Below are positions 1 to 5,975 of a stretch of DNA of 6,887 nucleotides, one piece after another. The notes below the pieces were generated by a model. The model had not been told where the DNA came from and made no database searches. It saw only the letters and a list, made by a program, of their open reading frames with translations. How positions within the stretch are numbered: position 1 is the first letter of the stretch; every line of letters starts with the position of its first letter. The DNA is from Burkholderiaceae bacterium (lineage in GTDB: Bacteria > Pseudomonadota > Gammaproteobacteria > Burkholderiales > Burkholderiaceae_C), in contig JALRAA010000076.1 in assembly GCA_023262645.1 (NCBI GenBank), positions 1 through 6,887 on the forward strand, read 5' to 3'. The position numbers and the translations under genes are program-made.

Positions 1-411
1 AAGCTCACTATCTTTCAAGAAGTCTCCAGTATCGACAGTTCCAAAAAAACCACCGATGGATTGATCACCAACAAGCGCTCGATCGAATCCAACATCGTGA
101 TTGCCGACGGCGATGTGGTGGTGCTCGGTGGTTTGTTGTCAGACACCTATGAAGACAGCAGCCAACAAGTGCCCGGCTTGGGCGATTTGCCGTTGATCGG
201 CTCTTTGTTCAAAAGCGAAAGCCGCTCACGCAGCAAAAGCAATTTGATGGTGTTTTTGCGGCCAGTGGTGTTGCGCGACGATGCCAGCGCAGAGATTTTG
301 TCGACCGGACGTTACAAAGACATGCAGCAATGGCAAACCGATGCCGCCAAAGCTGCCAACCCCACGCTTCCCGTACCCAACGATTGGGTTTTGCCACCGA
401 TAGACCGTTGA
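1..411 (+). CDS. gspD: Type II secretion secretin GspD, C-terminal fragment
   Basis: This is the C-terminal end of the outer-membrane secretin of the type II secretion system, the multimeric gated channel through which folded periplasmic proteins leave the cell. The reading frame is open from base 1 with no stop, so the gene begins left of the window; 136 residues are visible. A typical secretin is about 650-750 residues. The visible part contains the conserved end of the secretin domain: the IADGDVVVLGGLL stretch, the VPGLGDLPLIGSLF motif (around residues 58-71 of the fragment) and the SNLMVFLRPVVLRD strand. A hydrophilic tail of about 40 residues follows, the region that in some systems contacts a pilotin lipoprotein; no pilotin is visible here. 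The stop codon lies two bases before the gspE start, so translation is probably coupled. The family call is secure. PilQ or another secretin is made unlikely by the gspE and gspF genes that follow. Confidence 0.95.
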   Translation, partial: KLTIFQEVSSIDSSKKTTDGLITNKRSIESNIVIADGDVVVLGGLLSDTYEDSSQQVPGLGDLPLIGSLFKSESRSRSKSNLMVFLRPVVLRDDASAEILSTGRYKDMQQWQTDAAKAANPTLPVPNDWVLPPIDR

Positions 412-413
412 CC

Positions 414-1802
414 ATGCGCCATCCCCTGCCCTACGCATTCGCCCGTCGCCATCTGTTGCTGTTAGAGGATGACGGGCAGCGTCTGACCTTATGGCACAGC
501 GGCCAAACCCGTTCAAGTGCATGGAGTGAAGTGTTGCGTTGCCATGACGTGGCGCGCTATGTGCAAGAAGACACCGAAGTACTGCGACAACGTATCAGTG
601 CCAGTTATGCCGATGCCGAATCCAGCGCAGCGTTGGTGATGAGCGAGGTCGAAGGTGAAGCCGATTTGGCACGCATGATGCAAGACTTGCCCGCCGTGGA
701 AGATTTGTTGGAAGCCTCTGCGGACGCCCCCATCATTCGCATGATCAATGCCTTGCTGACGCAAGCGGCGCGTGAAGGTGCCAGCGATATTCACATTGAA
801 GTCTATGAACGCCATTCCAGCGTGCGGTTTCGGGTGGACGGTCGACTGCGTGACATCATCCATCCGCAACGCGGTCTGCATGCTGCATTGATCTCGCGCT
901 TGAAAATCATGGCCGATCTCGACATCGCAGAAAAACGCTTGCCGCAAGACGGCCGTATCTCATTGCGACTTGGGCAACGCGCGATTGATGTGCGGGTCTC
1001 TACCTTGGCGGGCATTCACGGCGAACGCGCTGTGTTGCGCTTGCTCGACAAAAGCGACAACCGCTTGAGCTTGCGCGGGGTCGGCATGCCAGACCACACC
1101 TTGCAGGCTTTTGAACAACTGCTGCGCCAACCCCACGGCATATTGCTGGTCACTGGGCCGACCGGTTCGGGCAAAACCACCACCTTGTATGCGGCTTTGC
1201 AATTGCTCGACACCGCACAAGCCAACATCATGACAGTGGAAGACCCGATCGAATACGAGTTGGCTGGCATAGGGCAAACCCAGGTGAACAACAAAATCGG
1301 TTTGGACTTTGCCAAGGCTTTGCGCGCCATCTTGCGCCAAGACCCCGACATCATCATGATCGGTGAAATCCGCGACCACGAGACCGCACACATCGCTGTG
1401 CAAGCTTCGTTGACCGGTCATCTGGTGCTGGCCACCTTGCACACCAACGATGCGGTCAGCGCTGTCACGCGGCTCACCGACATGGGTATTGAGCCGTTTT
1501 TGCTCAGCGCATCGTTGCTGGGGGTTTTGGCGCAACGCTTGGTGCGCAAACTGTGTGTCTCCTGCCAAGGCGCCACGTGCGATCAATGCGCTCACACCGG
1601 TTACCACGGACGCACCGGAATTTTTGAATTGCTGGTCACTGACAGCCGCATGCGAGCGTTGATTCACAACACGTCTGGCGAAGCGGCATTGCGCGAGGCC
1701 GCCATGCAAAGCGGTATGTGCAGTCTGCGCGACGATGGCCAACGCTTGGTGGAACAAGGCATCACTTCAGCGCAAGAGTTGTTGCGTGTGACCCGAGACT
1801 GA
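414..1802 (+). CDS. gspE: Type II secretion ATPase GspE
   Basis: GspE is the cytoplasmic ATPase that powers assembly of the type II secretion pseudopilus; it forms a hexamer at the inner membrane with GspF and GspL. The product is 462 residues. Visible motifs are RLPQDGR (175-181), Walker A GPTGSGKT (248-255), the Walker B region DPDIIMIGEIRD (310-321) and the His box GHLVLATLHTND (335-346). Four cysteines of the zinc-binding C-terminal domain are at 381, 384, 389 and 392, followed by HTGYHGRTGIFELL. The two cysteine pairs are only four residues apart, whereas Vibrio EpsE has about 29 between them, so this loop is strongly shortened. I chose the ATG at 414 because it is two bases after the gspD stop and gives an N-terminus (MRHPLPYAFAR) like those of related proteins. 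An in-frame ATG at 330 would overlap gspD by 82 bases. No clear Shine-Dalgarno sequence is seen, which fits coupling to gspD. A PilB-type ATPase is less likely given the neighbours. Confidence 0.96.
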   Translation: MRHPLPYAFARRHLLLLEDDGQRLTLWHSGQTRSSAWSEVLRCHDVARYVQEDTEVLRQRISASYADAESSAALVMSEVEGEADLARMMQDLPAVEDLLEASADAPIIRMINALLTQAAREGASDIHIEVYERHSSVRFRVDGRLRDIIHPQRGLHAALISRLKIMADLDIAEKRLPQDGRISLRLGQRAIDVRVSTLAGIHGERAVLRLLDKSDNRLSLRGVGMPDHTLQAFEQLLRQPHGILLVTGPTGSGKTTTLYAALQLLDTAQANIMTVEDPIEYELAGIGQTQVNNKIGLDFAKALRAILRQDPDIIMIGEIRDHETAHIAVQASLTGHLVLATLHTNDAVSAVTRLTDMGIEPFLLSASLLGVLAQRLVRKLCVSCQGATCDQCAHTGYHGRTGIFELLVTDSRMRALIHNTSGEAALREAAMQSGMCSLRDDGQRLVEQGITSAQELLRVTRD

Positions 1803-1806
1803 CAAC

Positions 1807-3027
1807 ATGCCCAACTACCGTTACAAAGCTTTGGACAACGCGGGCCGTTTGCAGCACGGCAAGCTCGATGCAAGCTCCGAAAAAGCAGCCCGTCACGATT
1901 TGCGCCAACAAGCATTGATCCCTTTGAAAATCGAGCCTGCACAAGCGCCACGCAAGCGGTGGGCGGGCGATGTGGTGTTGTGGCAGCCGCGGGTGTTCAA
2001 CCACACCGCATTGGTGATTTGGACGCGGCAATTGGCCAGCTTGGTAGCGGCAGGTTTGCCGTTGGAACGGGCGCTCAACGCATTGGGCGAACAAGCGGAC
2101 AACGCCATACAAGGTGAATTGATCGAACAACTGCGCGCTGAAGTGAATGCCGGGGCTCCCTTGGCGCAGGCCATGGCGTTGCATGCCCGGGAATTCAATG
2201 AACGCTATGTGGCGGTGATTGCATCGGGCGAACAAAGCGGGCGGTTGGCGCAAGTGCTGCAACAACTTGCCAACGATTTGCAAGCGCAGCATCAGATGCG
2301 GGCGAAATTGTGGAGTGCGTCGCTGTATCCCGCGATCGTGACAGGCGTGGCTTTGCTGATGGTGATTTTTTTGCTGGCCTATGTGGTGCCGCAAGTGGCT
2401 CAGGTGTTCACGCACACGCAACGGCATTTGCCCGGGTTGACGGTGTTCATGTTGGCGCTGAGCCATGGGGTACAACGCTTTTGGATTTGGGTCTTGCTGG
2501 CTGTGCTCATAGGTGGCGGCTTGTTGCAGTTGGCCAGACGGCACGGGGCCTTTCGCCAGCGCATGGACGCCGCATGGCTGCGCCTGCCCGTGATAGGTCG
2601 CTTGAGCTTGGGATACAACGCAGCGCGGTTTGCGGGTACCTTGGCATTGCTGGTCGGAGCCGGTGTGCCCATGTTGAAAGCCCTGCAAACCGCGGCACAC
2701 ACTTTGTCAAACGCGGCATTGCGGCAACACGCCATGCAATCGATTGACTTGGTGCGTGAAGGCGCACCATTGGCCACCGCCTTGTCGCAAAACAATACCT
2801 TGCCAGGTTTGCTGCCCATGTTTGCCCGCTTGGGCGAACAAACCGGCCAATTGCCGCAAATGCTGCAACACGCTGCCGACCATTTGGGTGACGAGGTACA
2901 GCGGCGCGCCTTGCAATGGGCGACTGTGCTCGAGCCGTTGCTCATTGTTACCATGGGGGGAGTGGTGATGTTGATCGTGCTGGCGGTCATGTTGCCCATC
3001 ATTCAACTGAATCAGTTTGTGCGATGA
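1807..3027 (+). CDS. gspF: Type II secretion inner-membrane platform protein GspF
   Basis: GspF is the polytopic inner-membrane protein at the base of the type II secretion machine, where it links the GspE ATPase to pseudopilus assembly. The product is 406 residues, the usual family length. The N-terminus MPNYRYKALDNAGRLQHGKLDA is typical. Two copies of the T2SSF domain can be seen at about 70-192 and 273-395; each carries the same signature, GEQSGRL at 141-147 and GEQTGQL at 333-339. Three membrane segments are evident at about 172-197, 224-241 and 374-400. The start ATG is four bases after the gspE stop, and no better upstream start exists. The usual pseudopilin gene gspG does not follow. 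In several Burkholderiales the order gspG-N then gspD-E-F is found, so gspF may be the last secretion gene of the cluster here; that is inference, since the left side is not visible. PilC of type IV pili is a relative but is disfavoured by the secretin beside it. Confidence 0.96.
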   Translation: MPNYRYKALDNAGRLQHGKLDASSEKAARHDLRQQALIPLKIEPAQAPRKRWAGDVVLWQPRVFNHTALVIWTRQLASLVAAGLPLERALNALGEQADNAIQGELIEQLRAEVNAGAPLAQAMALHAREFNERYVAVIASGEQSGRLAQVLQQLANDLQAQHQMRAKLWSASLYPAIVTGVALLMVIFLLAYVVPQVAQVFTHTQRHLPGLTVFMLALSHGVQRFWIWVLLAVLIGGGLLQLARRHGAFRQRMDAAWLRLPVIGRLSLGYNAARFAGTLALLVGAGVPMLKALQTAAHTLSNAALRQHAMQSIDLVREGAPLATALSQNNTLPGLLPMFARLGEQTGQLPQMLQHAADHLGDEVQRRALQWATVLEPLLIVTMGGVVMLIVLAVMLPIIQLNQFVR

Positions 3028-3036
3028 AAGTGACCC

Positions 3037-3948
3037 ATGGCAAGTACGTTGGACGGCAAATTGGTGGTGGCCATTTCCTCTCGGGCTTTGTTCGATTTTG
3101 AAGAAGAAAACCAAGTCTTCGAACAAAACGACGACCGCGCCTACATGGATTTGCAATTGCAGCGGTTGGAGCAACCCGCACCCCCTGGCGTGGCTTTTTC
3201 GTTGGTCAAAAAATTACTGGCGTTCAACCGACCCGCAGACGCCAAAGTAGAAGTCGTGATCTTGTCGCGCAATGACCCCGTGAGCGGCATGCGGGTGTTT
3301 CGCTCTGCGCAACACTACGGGCTGGATATTCAGCGCGGCAGTTTCACACGCGGTCAACCCCCTTGGCGTTATCTCAAGCCTCTGAATGCCAACCTGTTTT
3401 TATCCGCGCACTTGAGCGATGTGCGAGCCGCGCTCGATGCCGGTGTGCCTGCTGCCCAGGTCTACCCCCATTCGGCACACGCGTCCGAGGCGCATCCGCA
3501 CGAAGTGCGGATCGCTTTTGACGGCGATGCGGTGCTGTTCAGCGATGAAGCCGAGCAAGTGTTTCAGTCGCAAGGTCTCAATGCGTTTCAGCAGCATGAA
3601 AAAGACCATGCGGCACAACCCTTGTCTGACGGCCCGTTCAAGCCCTTGTTGGTGGCACTGCACCGGCTACAAAATGAAGCCACCCCGGCCATCCGCATAC
3701 GTACCGCGCTGGTCACTGCCCGCAGCGCACCCGCCCATGAACGCGCCATCCGAACCTTGATGCAATGGAATATCCAAGTGGACGAAGCCATGTTTTTGGG
3801 CGGTCTGCCCAAAGGCGAGTTTTTGCGCGAATTTGAACCCGATTTCTTCTTCGACGACCAGACCCGACACATCGAATCAGCGGCCCGCCATGTGCCCTCA
3901 GGCCATGTGGCCAGCGGGGTGCAAAATACGCTTTTGCCAAAAGAATGA
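3037..3948 (+). CDS. Cytosolic 5'-nucleotidase, NT5C1-like family
   Basis: This 303-residue protein matches the 5'-nucleotidase family named after vertebrate cytosolic 5'-nucleotidase I (NT5C1A/B, PF06189), which removes the phosphate from nucleoside 5'-monophosphates such as AMP. I recognise it from conserved blocks in family order: KLVVAISSRALFDFEEEN (8-25), PGVAFSLVKKLLAFN (50-64), VEVVILSRNDPVSGMRVF (71-88), HYGLDI (93-98), the acidic AFDGDAVLFSDEAE block (160-173), RTALVTAR (222-229), GGLPKGEFL (255-263) and PDFFFDDQ (268-275). The DGDAVLF and FFDD acidic motifs probably bind the catalytic magnesium in a HAD-like fold. No signal peptide or membrane segment is seen, so it is cytosolic. 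The ATG at 3037 lies nine bases after the gspF stop, with a purine-rich GAAAGTGA stretch just upstream as a possible ribosome site. Substrate preference cannot be read from the sequence. Its position between gspF and an ABC transporter suggests co-transcription, not a proven role in secretion. Confidence 0.88.
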   Translation: MASTLDGKLVVAISSRALFDFEEENQVFEQNDDRAYMDLQLQRLEQPAPPGVAFSLVKKLLAFNRPADAKVEVVILSRNDPVSGMRVFRSAQHYGLDIQRGSFTRGQPPWRYLKPLNANLFLSAHLSDVRAALDAGVPAAQVYPHSAHASEAHPHEVRIAFDGDAVLFSDEAEQVFQSQGLNAFQQHEKDHAAQPLSDGPFKPLLVALHRLQNEATPAIRIRTALVTARSAPAHERAIRTLMQWNIQVDEAMFLGGLPKGEFLREFEPDFFFDDQTRHIESAARHVPSGHVASGVQNTLLPKE

Positions 3949-3954
3949 ATTTTT

Positions 3955-5787
3955 ATGCGAATTTTTAATCCCTTACGCTCAATTTGGCGCAAGACACGCA
4001 TACACCTGGGCAAGGTTTGGGTGCTGTCATTGCCGTATTTCCGCTCTGACGAACGCTGGTCGGCGCGTTTTTTATTACTGGCTTGCGTGGCGCTGAATCT
4101 GGGACTGGTGTATGTGTTGGTATTGCTCAACGACTGGAACCGGGTGTTTTATGACGCCTTGCAAAACCGCGATGCTGTGGTGTTCTGGGAGCAACTCAAG
4201 GTTTTTTGCATGCTGGCCGGCGCGTTCATTGTGGTGGCTGTGTACCGTTTTTACCTCACGCAATTGTTAGAAATACGCTGGCGTGCCTGGATGACGCGTG
4301 ACTTTCTCAACCGTTGGACCACGCACCACATTTTTTACCAAATCGAGTTGCGCCATTCGCACGGCTTGGGGGATGGCTTGAACGGCGCTGACAACCCGGA
4401 TCAACGTATCCAAGAAGACATCAAGATGTTCACCGAGCAAACGGTCGGGCTCAGCATGGGCTTGTTGGACGCGCTGGTCACGCTGGGCAGTTTTATCGGT
4501 ATTTTGTGGATGATGTCTGGGGGTTTCAGTTATGTCTATAACGGCTATGAATACACCTTACCTGGCTTCATGGTTTGGATGGCGTTGTTGTATTCGGTGG
4601 GCGGCAGTGTGATCGGCCATTTCTTGGGCCGACGCATGGCGCCATTGAATTTTGCGCAACAGCGCCTAGAAGCCGATTTCCGTCACCACATGATTCGCGT
4701 GCGCGAATACAGCGAAGCGATTGCCATGGACCGAGGCGCTGCGTATGAAAACCAATCGCTGCAAAAGCGTTTTGTGCAGGTGGTGAAAAATTTCAAAGAT
4801 TTGCTGTCGGTTCAAAAACGTTTCACTTGGTTCAGCTCAGGGTATGGGCAAGCTGCCGTGGTGTTTCCGATATTGGTGGCAGCACCACGCTACTTTGCCG
4901 GCACCATACAACTGGGAGAGCTGATGCAGATTTCTTCTGCGTTTGGCCGGGTGCAAGATGCCCTCAGTTGGATCATCAGCAACTACAGCACCTTGGCCGC
5001 ATGGTCTGCCACCACGCACCGTTTGAGCGTTTTCTCTACCCAAATGGAAACCTTGCGTGCGATTTCATTTGCGGTGGTGCAACCCTTGGACTCTGACACT
5101 CCCTCTGCCACCGAACTCAAAACCTCGGCCTTGACCATCACCTTGCCAGACCGCACGGTGTTGCTCGATGACGTGGTGCTGCAAGTCCGTCCCGGCGACT
5201 CGGTGTTGATTCGCGGTCCTTCTGGCAGTGGCAAATCCACCTTGCTTCGTGTGTTGGCAGGTATCTGGCCTTATGTTCGCGGTTGGGATACCAAGCACCA
5301 ACCGCTGCCGATTTCCCAAGCCGTGGTGCTGCCCTCGAATGCGGTGTTTATTCCGCAACGACCGTATTTCCCTGAAGGGACTTTGCGGCTCGCGCTGGGC
5401 TATCCCAATGCGGAGAGCGACTACACCGATGAGCAATTGAAACAAGCGCTTGAGCATGCGTTGCTTCCGCAGTTGTGTTCGCAATTGGATGTCGCGGGTC
5501 AATGGAACCAGCAACTCTCCGGTGGTGAAGCGCAACGATTGGCCATGGCCCGGGTGTTTTTGAAACAACCCAGCTGGGTGTTTGCCGACGAAGCCACCAG
5601 TGCGCTGGATGAGGTCACTGAAAAAGTGATTTACGAACGGTTGTTGCAAATGGTCATGCGCCAAGGCGGTGCCTTGGTTTCCGTGGCACACCGCCCGAGC
5701 GTAGCGGCCTACCACCAGCGCTTGTGGCAATTGGTGAATGTCAATGAAGGCAGCATCAAGAGCCATGTGCTGCAAGTCAGCCATTAG
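3955..5787 (+). CDS. Fused permease-ATPase ABC transporter, SbmA/BacA/YddA/Rv1819c-like
   Basis: This 610-residue protein is a half-transporter with an N-terminal membrane domain and a C-terminal ATPase, expected to work as a homodimer in the inner membrane. The membrane part (about 1-350) is of the ABC_membrane_2 / SbmA_BacA type, with hydrophobic segments near 36-58, 83-103, 163-187, 204-226 and 298-320. Conserved family blocks are NPDQRIQEDI (147-156) and LNFAQQRLEADFRHHMIRVRE (241-261). The ATPase part has Walker A GPSGSGKST (421-429), Q-loop Q468 in FIPQRPYFPEG, signature LSGGE (521-525), Walker B ending D555-E556, D-loop SALD (559-562) and switch H589. All ATPase motifs are intact. Relatives import vitamin B12, bleomycin or antimicrobial peptides; the substrate here is unknown. 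The family also resembles peroxisomal ABCD transporters. The start ATG is six bases after the nucleotidase stop, with only a weak AAGAA ribosome site. A terminator follows 90 bases after the stop. Confidence 0.9.
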   Translation: MRIFNPLRSIWRKTRIHLGKVWVLSLPYFRSDERWSARFLLLACVALNLGLVYVLVLLNDWNRVFYDALQNRDAVVFWEQLKVFCMLAGAFIVVAVYRFYLTQLLEIRWRAWMTRDFLNRWTTHHIFYQIELRHSHGLGDGLNGADNPDQRIQEDIKMFTEQTVGLSMGLLDALVTLGSFIGILWMMSGGFSYVYNGYEYTLPGFMVWMALLYSVGGSVIGHFLGRRMAPLNFAQQRLEADFRHHMIRVREYSEAIAMDRGAAYENQSLQKRFVQVVKNFKDLLSVQKRFTWFSSGYGQAAVVFPILVAAPRYFAGTIQLGELMQISSAFGRVQDALSWIISNYSTLAAWSATTHRLSVFSTQMETLRAISFAVVQPLDSDTPSATELKTSALTITLPDRTVLLDDVVLQVRPGDSVLIRGPSGSGKSTLLRVLAGIWPYVRGWDTKHQPLPISQAVVLPSNAVFIPQRPYFPEGTLRLALGYPNAESDYTDEQLKQALEHALLPQLCSQLDVAGQWNQQLSGGEAQRLAMARVFLKQPSWVFADEATSALDEVTEKVIYERLLQMVMRQGGALVSVAHRPSVAAYHQRLWQLVNVNEGSIKSHVLQVSH

Positions 5788-5823
5788 CCCCAGATATTTC
5801 ACCGAAATTGGCGTGGCTCAAGC

Positions 5824-5852
5824 TTGTCAGCTTTGGGCCGATCTTGTATGTG
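5824..5852 (+). promoter_or_regulatory. Weak sigma70-like promoter candidate in the intergenic region
   Basis: TTGTCA at 5824-5829 matches five of six bases of the -35 consensus. After a 17-base spacer, TATGTG at 5847-5852 matches only three of six bases of the -10 consensus. If used, transcription would begin near 5859 and end at the terminator at about 5945, giving an RNA of roughly 87 bases with no coding potential that I recognise. A match of this quality can occur by chance, so this is a hypothesis only. Confidence 0.2.
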
Positions 5853-5876
5853 CGATGGGTAAACACACTGTTTTCA

Positions 5877-5945
5877 GACCGTCCTCGCTCATAGCCCTGG
5901 TGTTAAGGGCGCGCCCTTTTGGCGCCGGGGACGGTCGCCTTTTTT
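5877..5945 (+). terminator. Rho-independent terminator with branched GC-rich structure
   Basis: This element ends the plus-strand run after the ABC transporter. An outer 8-bp perfect stem pairs GACCGTCC (5877-5884) with GGACGGTC (5929-5936). Inside it two more hairpins can form back to back: GCCCT/AGGGC (5894-5898 with 5906-5910) and GCGCC/GGCGC (5911-5915 with 5921-5925). An alternative hairpin at 5921-5939 (GGCGCC with GG-CGCC and one bulged T) abuts the run of six T at 5940-5945, which is the more canonical terminator form. The alternative hairpin and the outer stem share bases and exclude each other. On the minus strand there is no matching T run, so termination of hisD transcripts here is less certain. 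Confidence 0.75.
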
Positions 5946-5949
5946 AATC

Positions 5950-5975
5950 GGTGTCTGACCCCAATTACCAATTAC
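5950..5975. repeat. GGTGTCTGACCCC motif with tandem CAATTAC repeat
   Basis: GGTGTCTGACCCC (5950-5962) is an imperfect inverted repeat with one mismatched position. It is followed by two adjacent copies of CAATTAC (5962-5968 and 5969-5975). The second copy overlaps the TAA stop codon of hisD, which lies at 5972-5974 on the minus strand. From memory, GGGGTCAGACACC-like tags flanked by AATT occur as dispersed short palindromes near REP-associated tyrosine transposases in many proteobacteria; no such transposase is in this window, so the link is tentative. Confidence 0.35.

Noticed and set aside
330..413. Upstream in-frame ATG that would extend GspE by 28 residues
   Set aside because: The extension overlaps the conserved gspD reading frame in another frame, adds residues unlike GspE N-termini, and is less plausible than the ATG at 414, two bases after the gspD stop.
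960..1757. Minus-strand open frame of 265 codons opposite gspE
   Set aside because: It is antisense to the conserved ATPase core of gspE, shows no family motif, and has the composition expected of a shadow frame.
1762..2700. Minus-strand open frame of 312 codons opposite gspF
   Set aside because: It lies wholly antisense to a secure gspF. Its product is rich in Gln, His and Arg, with no recognisable domain, as expected from the complement of Leu-TTG and Ala-GCN codons. It is best explained as a codon-bias shadow.
3024..3101. ATG at 3024 overlapping the gspF stop (ATGA), which could suggest a coupled start
   Set aside because: It opens a short frame (MKVTHGKYVGR and onward) out of frame with the nucleotidase, ending near 3101. 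The ATG at 3037 gives the conserved nucleotidase N-terminus instead.
5065..5802. Minus-strand open frame of 245 codons opposite the ABC transporter ATPase domain
   Set aside because: It mirrors a region with all ABC ATPase motifs intact on the plus strand and has no recognisable protein features of its own.
5820..5833. Small hairpin AAGCT-TGTC-AGCTT in the intergenic region
   Set aside because: A 5-bp stem with a 4-base loop and no adjacent T run is too weak to call a terminator or regulatory element on its own.
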